Assembly (NCBI GenBank): GCA_907163345.1
Contig: CAJQUN010000227.1
Location: 558,001 to 622,000 of the forward strand
Direction: 5' to 3'
DNA: 64,000 bases
Source: Haberlea rhodopensis
Taxonomy: Eukaryota; Streptophyta; Magnoliopsida; Lamiales; Gesneriaceae
The stretch's first letter is position 1; each line of letters starts with the position of its first letter. The notes under the pieces were generated by a model, which did not search any database, was not told the DNA's origin, and was given only the letters and a program-made list of their open reading frames with translations. This document shows positions 33,255 through 45,619 of this stretch, piece after piece. A program made the translations under genes and the position numbers.

Positions 33255-34922
33255 TCATAACGGAACTAAACATAAATACATACCAAAGAATAGTCCCGGA
33301 TAGTGCTGCACCATATGCCGTTCCGTCTCCCATGTAGCCTCCTCGACACCCCGACGATCCCACTGAACCTTGACCATCGGTATAACTTTGCTCCGTAGTC
33401 TGCGATCCTCACGATCCAGAATTCTGATCGGTCGTTCTTCGTAGGACATATCTGAGTCTAACTTAACTTCTGTAGGCTGTAAGACATGCGACGGGTCTGG
33501 CTCATACTTCCTCAACATAGAGACATGGAAAACATCGTGTATGCCAGACAAGGATGGCGGTAGAGCCAAACGATATGCCAAAGTACCGATACGCTGTAAA
33601 ACTTCATATGGCCCAACATACCTCGGAGATAACTTTCCCCGCATCCCAAAACGAACCACGCCCCTGAAGGGCGAGATCTTTAAGAAGACCCTGTCTCCTA
33701 ACTGGAATTCTAGCGGTCGTCGCCGCTTATTGGCATAGGCCGCTTGCCTGTCCTGGGCCGCTTTCATCTTCTGGCGTATCAACTTTATCTTACCTTCCAT
33801 ATCCCTGATCATATCCGGTCCTCCGACCGCTTTGCTAGTCAAGTCCTCCCAATACAGCGGTGATCTACATCGTCGTCCATACAGAGCTTCAAAAGGGGCC
33901 ATTTGAATGCTCGCTTGATAACTGTTGTTATAGGAGAACTCCACCAGCGGCACTGAATCCTGCCACGGAGTATCAAACTCCAAAATACATGCCCTCAACA
34001 TGTCTTCGAGCGTCTGAATGGTACGCTCTGTTTGTCCGTCTGTCTGGGGGTGATAGGCCGTACTCAGTCTCACCTCTGTGCCCAAAGCTGCCTGGAGACC
34101 TTCCCAGAAATGTGAAGTGAACCTCAGGTCCCTGTCAGACACTATCGAGACTGGAATACCATGCAATCTCACAACATCCCGTATATACATTTGAGCCATC
34201 TTTAAGTATGTATAAGACATACTGTAAGGGATGAAATGAGCCGTCTTCGTCAGCCTATCTACGATCACCCAGATCGCATCAAATCCTGAGGTCGTTCTTG
34301 GCAAGTGGGTTACGAAGTCCATAGATATATGCTCCCACTTCCATTCAGACACCTCTAAGCTCTTCAGCTCACCACCAGGCCTCTGCCTCTCTGCCTTTAC
34401 CTGTTGGCAGATCAAACATCTTTTAACGAAAACGATTACCTCACGCTTCATGCGTCTCCACCAGAATTGATCGCATAGATCTTTGTACATCTTCTTTCCC
34501 CCTGGGTGGATACTGAATCGACTACTGTGAGCTCGCTCCAATATTCCTCTTCGCAGTTTTGGTGTATCTGGGACTACCCATCGGTTGCCCAGTCTCAAGG
34601 AATCATCCTCGGCCACTCTGAACATGGATGGTTGACCTTGAAGGATCAATGATGTCCACCTCTGAACCTCACTATCCGACTTCTGGGCCTTCCTGATCGC
34701 CTCAAATATGTCTGGCTCCGCCAATAGGGTCGACACTCGTACAGGCGACATGTCTACATCGAAATCATAGCCCAGTTGGCAAAAAGACGTCATCAAGGCT
34801 GACAAACACATAACATCCTCTGCAGTACTCTTTACCTTCCGACTTAAGGCGTCTGCTATCAAGTTTGCTTTACCCGGATGGTACTCAATTTCACAATCAT
34901 ATCTTTGAGCAAATCCATCCAC
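33255..34922 (-). pseudogene. C pol, distal part: end of RNase H, integrase and chromodomain
   Basis: Encodes the end of RNase H (YHPGKAN), the linker, integrase with the HHCC finger (AHSSRFSIHPG, then CLICQQ), the D-D-35-E core (SMDF, VSDRD, TERTIQTLE), and the C-terminal chromodomain (VKVQWDRRGVEEATWE). It is separated from the upstream pol frame at about 34902 by the loss of one base relative to A and E. The Met that opens this frame is an artefact of the shift. The domain itself looks intact to the natural stop at 33255. Confidence 0.92.
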
Positions 34923-36350
34923 CTTCTTTGCCTCATATTCAACTCTGCTTGAGTGAATAAGAACTTTAGGCTCTTATGGTCCGTATATATAGTGAAAGAC
35001 GTGCCATACAAGTAATGCCTCCAGATCTTCAAGGCGAATATGATGGCCGCCAATTCTAAATCATGCACTGGATACCTAGCCTCGTGTGGCTTCAGTTGCC
35101 TCGATGCATAAGCCACCACATGCTTATCTTGCATCAACACACAGCCCAAGCCCTGTAATGACGCATCCGTATATAAGGCGAACCTCTTATCCTCAGACGG
35201 AATCACCAGTACAGGCGCTGTAGTCAAACGACGCTTCAGCTCTTGGAAGCTTTCCTCACAAGCCTTAGACCAAAAAAAGGGGACTCCTTTCTGAGTCAGC
35301 TGTGTCAGGGGTTTGGCAATCTTCGAGAAACCTTCGACGAAACGTCGGTAATAACCTGCCAAACCGAGGAAACTCCGTATTTCCGGTACAGAAGTGGGTG
35401 CAGCCCACTCCATCACAGCTTCAATCTTCCTTGGATCCACAGATATCCCATGGCTAGATATGACATGGCCTAAAAATACCACGCTGTCCAACCAGAACTC
35501 GCACTTACTAAGCTTTGCATACAGCTGATGATCCCTAAGGATCTGAAGTACTATCCTCAAGTGCCTTACATGCTCTTCTTCAGTCCGAGAGTAAATAAGT
35601 ATGTCGTCAATGAAGACTATGACGAACTGATCCAAATATGGCTGGAATACCCTGTTTATCAAACTCATGAAGACAGCTGGGGCATTCGTCACCCCAAAAG
35701 GCATGACCAGGAATTCATAGTGCCCATATCTTGTCCTGAAAGCCGTCTTCTGAACATCATCTTCTCTTACTCGAATCTGATGGTACCCCGACCTCAGATC
35801 GATCTTACTGTAGAGCCTCGTTCCCTGCAACTGATCAAACAAGTCATCAATCCTCGGAAGTGGATACTTGTTCTTGACTGTGGCCTTATTCAGTTGCCTA
35901 TAGTCAATGCATAGGCGCATCGATCCATCTTTCTTCTTAACAAATAAGACAGGCGCACCCCATGGCGATACGCTAGGGCGTATGTAGCCCTTGTCAAGGA
36001 GTTCCTGCAACTGTATCTTTAACTCCCTTAACTCTGCTGGTGCCATCCTATACGGGGCGCGAGAAATTGCAGACGTCCCTGGTAGCAGCTCAATCCCAAA
36101 CTCGACCTCTCTCGTCGGTGGGAATCCGGGAATCTCCTCCGGAAAGACATCAGGAAACTCCGCCACTACGGGCACATCCTCAACCTTCCACTCCTTCCTC
36201 TTTTCCGTCATATCAATGGCATAGATAAGATATCCTGTATGGCCTCGTTCTAATAACTGTGCCATCTTGACAGCCGATACCAACGGAATCTTTGGGCAAG
36301 AACCATCCCCAAAGAATGTCCACTGGACTCCCATATCAGATCTGAATCGG
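34859..36350 (-). pseudogene. C pol, proximal part: end of protease region, RT and most of RNase H
   Basis: Continues the polyprotein after the D insertion at 36351-36355. It covers the protease-RT linker, RT with FIDD, and RNase H with LYTDAS and YTDHKSL. It loses frame after MDLLKD near 34902 and ends about 13 codons later. The first Met (MGVQW) corresponds to about residue 487 of the E polyprotein and is not a natural start. Confidence 0.92.
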
Positions 36351-36355
36351 ACAGT

Positions 36356-39253
36356 TGTAAGGACCCCAAGCCCTTAACCCTTGATTAGTGTATTAACCAC
36401 TATGTGTGGTACATGCTTTTAATAAGATTGTTCGGGAAACTCAGATGATACTTTACCATTGAATGACAATTACAAAATTTTCTTTAACATACAGCGTTAT
36501 AAGCTCGTCTTCCTAACAATAATAGACTCATAGAGCTCGCCCATTACACCACTTTTTACTTGTGGACTTTTATAAAAATTTGGGCAGAGTCTCCCCATAA
36601 ATAGAGCTATCCCGAAATAAAAGCACAGCACATACCATAATTCCCGGCCAGGGAAAACATAATACTCATCAGAAAGCAGTAATACAAGTAAATTCCCAGC
36701 CAGGGAAGACACCACACATATGACATCAAAAGTGGGTTTCAACACCCACATAATACACTAATGACTCTCTTATCATTAAGCAATTCTACCTCTAATTGCA
36801 TGCAACATGGAATGAAAGAGAGAGAAAGGCTCATGCCTTTACATACAACCCATATACAAGTATAATCGTGCTCACATGCGAGCATCATGAACATGTATAT
36901 AATCATCATGGGTATATAGGTACTCTATACGATACCGTGCTTCATCAAGCCCTGGTACCACGATCCTGGGAGTACATCCAATCAACAGCTTGAGCTCATC
37001 TCCAAAGCCATCGATGTACCTGTTCACCTGCCCCAACAGAGACAGCCCCCAACGGGGTGAGCATACCAATTCCACAATTTCATAATCATAATGACATAAT
37101 ACATAATTTACGAAAATGTAAATATTGTGGAACATATGTGATACTTCCTGGATAGTATCATCCTCATCATAGCGTACCCCTGTAATAACCCTGTTCTCAA
37201 AACAGATAAATCATCAAATCCTGAATATGCAGTTAATCATCACATTGGTTAACCCTAGCCAGTTTCAAATTAACAACATTTCCTAACATCTTACTTTAAC
37301 TAGCAATGATTTGCAACATTCCATAACATCTTACTTTACCTAGCAATGATTAGCAACATTTCATAACATCTTACTTTATCTAGCAATGATTAGCAACATT
37401 TCATAACATCATTTCATAACATCGTTTCATAACATCTTTTCATAACATCGTTTCATAACATCTTTTCATAACATCGTTTCATAACATCTTTTCATAACAT
37501 CGTTTCATAACATCTTACTTAATCTAGTAATGATTAGCAACATTTCATGACATCATTTCATAACATCGTTTCATAACATCTTTTCATAACATCTTACTTA
37601 ATCTAGCAATTATCATAATTCTAGATATCATGTTGGTATTTCCTTAACTTCCGATACTGGTTAATCACTTCTCTGATTAACTACGTCTCTGTTCCTATTA
37701 TTACCAATAAGGAATAAAATACAGATATCCTAGATATCTAATCAAATACCACATTTTCATTTCTTACTTCAAAGTAACGTCATACTATGGGTGTTTGCTC
37801 CGTAGCAACCACACCTCATCATTGGCTCGCTTCATAGCGGCACTGAACATTCCACTATGTGAATCAACATATCGTAACCGAGTCCCGATACCATCATAGT
37901 AAAACATTTCATATATCTTAAATCATGCATCATACTTGTAAAACATCATTTAAACTATGCTCGTACGTTAAACGTACCTTAAATCCTCGAAGTTCGAGCC
38001 AAACCTTGCTCGAGATTCCATGCCCCGAGAGACGATGTGCTAAAACGATAAATAATTCATAATTATTTACGAACATGTAACCCATGCTCAAGCACATTCA
38101 TAACCTTCAAAATATTGTCAACACTCGACAATAAATCATTTAAAAGACCCGGGGCAGGGTACATGCAGGGAGGGAAAATGAATGCGACATATCGAAAAAT
38201 TGCCCAAGAACACCTTCAATAATTCGAACCCTAGCATCACAATTCGAACCCAACCAAGCGTCATAAATCATTTAAAACATGTAATGAACGATCCTTAACA
38301 TGAATCATCAACCCATAGTCAAAATCCCCAAATTCGAAATCAACCCTCACCAATTAGGGCAAAATCGAACCATAACATCTTAATTCAATCCCACTTAAGC
38401 ATTATAATTCATTTAAACATGAATAAATCGAATCCTAACAAGAATTATCATCCTCATGCCAACAATCCCCAAAATCGAACATAAATCCCCCACACATCAT
38501 GAAATTCGAACCAACCTCCACAAATTCGAACTCAATCCTCAAAATTCGAACACAATAATTCACCATAGGTAGGGAAAATACATCATAAGCATGGAAAAGG
38601 GGTAAGGAACGTTACCCAACGAAATCGGAAGCAAAATCGGACGAAATCCGATGAACCCTAGAAATTGGGGATCGCCGCTCTTTCTCAAAATTCGACCTCA
38701 AATCGCGATGAAACTTTCAATTGCCGGAGGGGAAATGAGCGCCTGGACGAGACGAAGCCGTGGGTAGGTCGGACGCGCCGATCGGCGGCGGGACGGCGGC
38801 GGCCGAAGCGCTTTTGCGCGCGGGCAGGGGCTGGCAGCGGGAGAGGGTCGCGGGAGAGGAGAGAGGAAATGAAGGGGTTGAAATGAAATTTCCTTTAAAA
38901 TTTTGGGTTCAATTGGTATTTATAGCAAAAATACCCCTAAAAATTAATAACCCCACAAATACATCGTGATTCCTTAAAAATCATCTGTTTTCAAAAACTC
39001 TCTCTCTAACTCCAAAACCCTCTACCGGTGCTCACATAGCACCCGAGATTCCGAGACACATCAAAAACCCAACTCTTAGGTTTTACACCGTAATGTGAAT
39101 ACAATCTCAACCTCTGGATCCAACGATCCCAACTACCCAAATAAAAGAGCCCAGAAGGCCCAACACCTCGATTAAACTCCAAATCGTCCCGTAAAACCAC
39201 TTTAGGGATTATTAACACTACGGGATTAACACCTATAATCCCTGGTCATCACA
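36356..39253 (-). repeat. D 3' LTR (2898 bp)
   Basis: Minus-strand TATA box (TATAAATA) at 38917-38924; a GC-rich segment at about 38690-38870; TTCGAA-type motifs at about 38150-38560; GTACG-TTAAA-CGTAC hairpin at 37963-37977; a 13/26-bp tandem repeat (CATAACATCKTTT) at about 37320-37610. There is no CGATCGATCG cluster. Frames in the GC-rich segment are antisense to the element and are not called. Confidence 0.95.
38917..38924 (-). promoter_or_regulatory. D 3' LTR TATA box
   Basis: Sense GCTATAAATACCAATTG; the copy in the 5' LTR at 45278-45285 would be the active one for D transcription. Confidence 0.75.
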
Positions 39254-39288
39254 ATATCCCCCACTAAAAGAATTTCGTCCTCGAAATT
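39254..39288 (-). promoter_or_regulatory. D polypurine tract and adjacent hairpin
   Basis: Sense AGTGGGGGATAT next to the LTR (39254-39266) and the hairpin AATTTCG-TCCT-CGAAATT (39271-39288). The outer pair is A-T here and G-C in A, C and E. Confidence 0.9.
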
Positions 39289-41160
39289 AGCACTGGTGTA
39301 TCACGTAACACCCAGGCTACACAACAACATGAAGCCATAACCTCGATTCCTGACCATATCAGAATCGTATTAATAAACGCGAGGATGCTTACCTATCATC
39401 AAACTCTGAAACAGAGCGACTTACCAAAACCAACATATCACCTAAGAGGCAAAACGTACCTCGATGCGGGTCATCCTAAAAGTCAGTCCCTCATGACTGC
39501 AAAACAACCGATACTTACGACTGTAGATCGGACAGTCATCCTGAATGACACCTCAACCATGAGAACGTTGACCTCGTGTCAAACTCTGGAGTGGAATAGA
39601 CTTCCAAATCCATCATAACGTCAAAGAGCGTCAGCACAGCTCAACGCTAATAATCCAAAAGCAGTTAGTCAACTGAAACTGTAAGGATTCGAATCGTTCC
39701 TGATTCCATCGTAGATTTCATTCCTTGACATCTCTTATCATGACTCACGATGTCCAACATACATCGTTACGAGGGAAACACTAGTATTCCACGGTGTACA
39801 CATACCAAACCTGGTTTCCACTTTCAAACCTCCTCTATCGAAGGAGCAGTCGCATCATTGCAACTCAAATACATGGATTCTCAGATCGAATCAACGACGA
39901 CTTGACGACTCTCTCGTTGGTACTTCACATCATGAGCTGTCCCAGACAAGTCTCCCCAAGATTAAACATAAACATATATACGTTTCAGTGAGGCATACTC
40001 AACCTCAACTTCAAATGACGTGGTGACTACCAGAGTTCACCACAATCCACTTCGTATCACCTTACGATTTGCCAAACTTGGTTCCAACGAGTAGTATAAC
40101 GGCTCTAGCAAGCCCATCATGGTGCTGCACACACGCGGCAGACAAACTAATCGCTGTCTCACTAGGTTCACCTCAAACCTACCAATCAGATGGACGTTTC
40201 CACACGGCATACCATACCATGGGAAGAACAATCAATAGAGTAGTGGGTCTTTACCCAACATTCCTCCAATGCTGACATACCTTGGACACTTCAATGTCCC
40301 CATGTACCTAACATAACCTGATCCTATTCCCTTAGGACCCATCTTACACCCTCATGGGTGGTGTGACCATGTCTACCACATGTCATATCAATGGAAGCGA
40401 GAAATTCCTCCACGATTACTCCTGTCGTCAAAAACATGGCCAAAAAGCCAATCCAACGAGCATACCTCAAGGGTATCACCACTCGTAATATGATTGCCTC
40501 AAACAATATCTGCGGTACAATCACATGTACAACGCGTCCATCCATTCCTCGAGCAACCCGCTCGGTATAAGGGTCACGTCAATCGGTGACGCACACGCCA
40601 CCTTGTGCCCGACACTGGCACCCAAGGCATACAACTGAAAACGTATACTCAACGCACCGATCATCGTAACGATGATGCGTGTCTAATAAGACATCTCCTG
40701 TACTATCGTCATCGCCATCCCGTGACGACACATGCCCACTCATGACATCTAAGGTATCGTCAACTAGTGACGATACAAGTCAACAATGACATCTAAATAA
40801 CCTAGTCAACTCATGACGGTCCATGTATATCAACATATGTCATCCATCATCATGCTAGTAAATAGTCATAATAAAACATGCATATCAACGCATACCAGCA
40901 ATAATAATGCTAATAAAATAGCAATATCTCATACCTCATCGCTAACAAGATAGCGGCATACCTATCTCCGTCGCTCCATAATAATACGTAATCAGCACCC
41001 ATCGCTCGAAGGCGGCCAAAATCCTGTGCTGAATATATAGCGGTACAGTGCATCGCTATAGAATCGACGGCATGATACCTCGTCATATAATAGGTGGCAT
41101 GAAACCTCGCTATACACCTGAGTATGAATCATCGTCACATAATAGCGAAAAGAGGCATCG
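39289..41160 (-). other. D internal region, distal part: no coding seen
   Basis: About 1.9 kb with no recognisable protein in either strand. It shares patches with the B internal region, for example around 40440-40700. It contains isolated inverted repeats, including a perfect 9-bp stem GTATCGTCA-ACTAG-TGACGATAC (40754-40776). From about 40930 AGCG/GGCG hairpins lead into the array at 41171. Confidence 0.75.
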
Positions 41161-41170
41161 TCATCAATAC

Positions 41171-41610
41171 ATCTGGCGGAAAGAACCATCGCCCATCAAT
41201 ATAGCGGAATGAGGCATCGCTATCATACATCTGGCGGAAAGAACCATCGCCCATCAATATAGCGGAATGAAGCATCGCTATCATACATCTGGCGGAAAGA
41301 ACCATCGCCCATCAATATAGCGGAATGAGGCATCGCTATCATACATCTGGCGGAAAGAACCATCGCCCATCAATATAGCGGAATGAAGCATCGCTATCAT
41401 ACATCTGGCGGAAAGAACCATCGCCCATCAATATAGCGGAATGAGGCATCGCTATCATACATCTGGCGGAAAGAACCATCGCCAATCAATATAGCGGAAT
41501 GAGGCATCGCTATCATACATCTGGCGGAAAGAACCATCGCCAATCAATATAGCGGAATGAGGCATCGCTATCATACATCTGGCGGAAAGAACCATCGCCA
41601 ATCATCATAA
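41171..41610 (-). repeat. 58-bp tandem array of paired covarying hairpins, eight units (D)
   Basis: Units start at 41171, 41229, 41287, 41345, 41403, 41461, 41519 and 41577. Each holds two inverted repeats on the plus strand: GGCG-GAAAGAACCAT-CGCC and ATAGCG-GAATGAGGCAT-CGCTAT, both with 11-nt loops. The last unit is partial and decayed. Confidence 0.93.
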
Positions 41611-41623
41611 AAGAATGAGTCAT

Positions 41624-41834
41624 CGTATGGGGCACCTTACCCCGTGGCACCTTACCACAATAACATCGCATGGCTACTTACCATGTGGGGCACCTTACCC
41701 CGTGGCACCTTACCACAATAACATCGCATGGCTACTTACCATGTGGGGCACCTTACCCCGTGGCACCTTACCACAATAACATCGCATGGCTACTTACCAT
41801 GTGGGGCACCTTACCCCGTGGCACCTTACCACAA
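41624..41834 (-). repeat. 58-bp UAAG-loop array, four units, inside D
   Basis: GGGG starts at 41629, 41687, 41745 and 41803. The units are the same as those in the A, C and E LTRs, although D is otherwise a different family. The sequence after it (41835-42340) also follows the C and A LTRs, including a GTACG-CGTCTTA-CGTAC hairpin (42313-42329). Confidence 0.93.
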
Positions 41835-42717
41835 TAACATCATGTAAACATTATCATATAAGCATCGTATAATCATCATCATATAAACATCTTATGCACA
41901 TCATCATATAAACATCTTATGCACATCATCATATAAACATCGTATGCACATCATCATATAAACATCTTATGCACATCATCATATAAACATCGTATAAACA
42001 TCATCATTATAATCTTATTCCTCATAATCATCATCATAATCATTATCATAAACATCATATCATCTTTACTTATCATAAGCATTATCATAACTTACTTATC
42101 ATTATCATCGTCATAAACATCATATCATCTTTACTTATCATAAACATTATCATAACTTACTTATCATTATCATCATAAACTTATTTGTAATAACATCATC
42201 GTAAACATCTTGTCATCTTTATGCATCATAGACATCGTCATCATAAACATCGTAATTACTTCTGTAATCATAGCATAGTCATAGTGTAAGAATATGTTAC
42301 CGTCCGATGCCCGTACGCGTCTTACGTACCTTCCTCGCTTGAACATTACATGAACAAACGCATTAGTATATTCAATAATAATTGAGACCATACCGAAGTA
42401 TTCCACTGTCGGTTGTCTACCCAGTCTGTCCTCAGACAATACATCATATCTTTCTTTTCCCTGATTTTCTTCCAAAATCAGATTCCTTGGCACGTAGCAT
42501 ATAGAGTGTTAGACATCGCTATTAATGCCATCCTATCGTGTTCCACACGATTCCTGCAACCACAATGGTTAGCAATACCACTTTTCATATCATATAAGCA
42601 CATAAACAATTAGTCATGTCGTATAACATTAATGCCATCATGCATAAATATGTGCTATCAATATCTTCCTAGGCCCTTAACAGCCCCAACGAGCAACCAC
42701 TGCTCTGATACCACTAA
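41835..42717 (-). other. D leader: AT-rich repeats and primer-binding site
   Basis: 41880-42000 has about four 25-bp repeats containing CATCATATAAACATC. 42010-42240 is simple AT-rich text with CAT-rich repeats. The primer-binding site (sense TGGTATCAGAGC) is at 42702-42713. No supported gene. Confidence 0.85.
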
Positions 42718-45614
42718 TGTAAGGACCCCAAGCCCTTAACCCTTGATTAGTGTATTAACCACTATGTGTGGTACATGCTTTTAATAAGATTGTTCGGGAA
42801 ACTCAGATGATACTTTACCATTGAATGACAATTACAAAATTTTCTTTAACATACAGCGTTATAAGCTCGTCTTCCTAACAATAATAGACTCATAGAGCTC
42901 GCCCATTACACCACTTTTTACTTGTGGACTTTTATAAAAATTTGGGCAGAGTCTCCCCATAAATAGAGCTATCCCGAAATAAAAGCACAGCACATACCAT
43001 AATTCCCGGCCAGGGAAAACATAATACTCATCAGAAAGCAGTAATACAAGTAAATTCCCAGCCAGGGAAGACACCACACATATGACATCAAAAGTGGGTT
43101 TCAACACCCACATAATACACTAATGACTCTCTTATCATTAAGCAATTCTACCTCTAATTGCATGCAACATGGAATGAAAGAGAGAGAAAGGCTCATGCCT
43201 TTACATACAACCCATATACAAGTATAATCGTGCTCACATGCGAGCATCATGAACATGTATATAATCATCATGGGTATATAGGTACTCTATACGATACCGT
43301 GCTTCATCAAGCCCTGGTACCACGATCCTGGGAGTACATCCAATCAACAGCTTGAGCTCATCTCCAAAGCCATCGATGTACCTGTTCACCTGCCCCAACA
43401 GAGACAGCCCCCAACGGGGTGAGCATACCAATTCCACAATTTCATAATCATAATGACATAATACATAATTTACGAAAATGTAAATATTGTGGAACATATG
43501 TGATACTTCCTGGATAGTATCATCCTCATCATAGCGTACCCCTGTAATAACCCTGTTCTCAAAACAGATAAATCATCAAATCCTGAATATGCAGTTAATC
43601 ATCACATTGGTTAACCCTAGCCAGTTTCAAATTAACAACATTTCCTAACATCTTACTTTAACTAGCAATGATTTGCAACATTCCATAACATCTTACTTTA
43701 CCTAGCAATGATTAGCAACATTTCATAACATCTTACTTTATCTAGCAATGATTAGCAACATTTCATAACATCATTTCATAACATCGTTTCATAACATCTT
43801 TTCATAACATCGTTTCATAACATCTTTTCATAACATCGTTTCATAACATCTTTTCATAACATCGTTTCATAACATCTTACTTAATCTAGTAATGATTAGC
43901 AACATTTCATGACATCATTTCATAACATCGTTTCATAACATCTTTTCATAACATCTTACTTAATCTAGCAATTATCATAATTCTAGATATCATGTTGGTA
44001 TTTCCTTAACTTCCGATACTGGTTAATCACTTCTCTGATTAACTACGTCTCTGTTCCTATTATTACCAATAGGGAATAAAATACAGATATCCTAGATATC
44101 TAATCAAATACCACATTTTCATTTCTTACTTCAAAGTAACGTCATACTATGGGTGTTTCCTCCGTAGCAACCACACCTCATCATTGGCTCGCTTCATAGC
44201 GGCACTGAACATTCCACTATGTGAATCAACATATCGTAACCGAGTCCCGATACCATCATAGTAAAACATTTCATATATCTTAAATCATGCATCATACTTG
44301 TAAAACATCATTTAAACTATGCTCGTACGTTAAACGTACCTTAAATCCTCGAAGTTCGAGCCAAACCTTGCTCGAGTTCCATGCCCCGAGAGACGATGTG
44401 CTAAAACGATAAATAATTCACAATTATTTACGAACATGTAACCCATGCTCAAGCACATTCATAACCTTCAAAATATTGTCAACACTCGACAATAAATCAT
44501 TTAAAAGACCCGGGGCAGGGTACATGCAGGGAGGGAAAATGAATGCGACATATCGAAAAATTGCCCAAGAACACCTTCAATAATTCGAACCCTAGCATCA
44601 CAATTCGAACCCAACCAAGCGTCATAAATCATTTAAAACATGTAATGAACGATCCTTAACATGAATCATCAACCCATAGTCAAAATCCCCAAATTCGAAA
44701 TCAACCCTCACCAATTAGGGCAAAATCGAACCATAACATCTTAATTCAATCCCACTTAAGCATTATAATTCATTTAAACATGAATAAATCGAATCCTAAC
44801 AAGAATTATCATCCTCATGCCAACAATCCCCAAAATCGAACATAAATCCCCCACACATCATGAAATTCGAACCAACCTCCACAAATTCGAACTCAATCCT
44901 CAAAATTCGAACACAATAATTCACCATAGGTAGGGAAAATACATCATAAGCATGGAAAAGGGGTAAGGAACGTTACCCAACGAAATCGGAAGCAAAATCG
45001 GACGAAATCCGATGAACCCTAGAAATTGGGGATCGCCGCTCTTTCTCAAAATTCGACCTCAAATCGCGATGAAACTTTCAATTGCCGGAGGGGAAATGAG
45101 CGCCTGGACGAGACGAAGCCGTGGGTAGGTCGGACGCGCCGATCGGCGGCGGGACGGCGGCGGCCGAAGCGCTTTTGCGCGCGGGCAGGGGCTGGCAGCG
45201 GGAGAGGGTCGCGGGAGAGGAGAGAGGAAATGAAGGGGTTGAAATGAAATTTCCTTTAAAATTTTGGGTTCAATTGGTATTTATAGCAAAAATACCCCTA
45301 AAAATTAATAACCCCACAAATACATCGTGATTCCTTAAAAATCATCTGTTTTCAAAAACTCTCTCTCTAACTCCAAAACCCTCTACCGGTGCTCACATAG
45401 CACCCGAGATTCCGAGACACATCAAAAACCCAACTCTTAGGTTTTACACCGTAATGTGAATACAATCTCAACCTCTGGATCCAACGATCCCAACTACCCA
45501 AATAAAAGAGCCCAGAAGGCCCAACACCTCGATTAAACTCCAAATCGTCCCGTAAAACCACTTTAGGGATTATTAACACTACGGGATTAACACCTATAAT
45601 CCCTGGTCATCACA
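42718..45614 (-). repeat. D 5' LTR (2897 bp)
   Basis: Near-identical copy of 36356-39253. TATA box at 45278-45285. Followed by the acagt duplication and the C gag-protease frame. Confidence 0.95.
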
Positions 45615-45619
45615 ACAGT

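Larger units (their letters stand above)
36356..45614 (-). mobile_element. Element D: complete LARD-like non-autonomous LTR element
   Basis: Minus-strand element of 9259 bp inserted in the C protease region, flanked by acagt (36351-36355 and 45615-45619). LTRs are 36356-39253 and 42718-45614 (about 2.9 kb each), and they look nearly identical; I noticed about four differences. It has a primer site (42702-42713), a polypurine tract (39254-39266) and the PPT hairpin, but no gag or pol in 3.46 kb of internal sequence. The near-identity implies very recent transposition, so enzymes must have been supplied by another element. Confidence 0.96.

Noticed and set aside
38665..38969. GC-rich frames of about 70 codons in the D LTR
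   Set aside because: Antisense to D; long frames are expected in GC-rich DNA; no domain.
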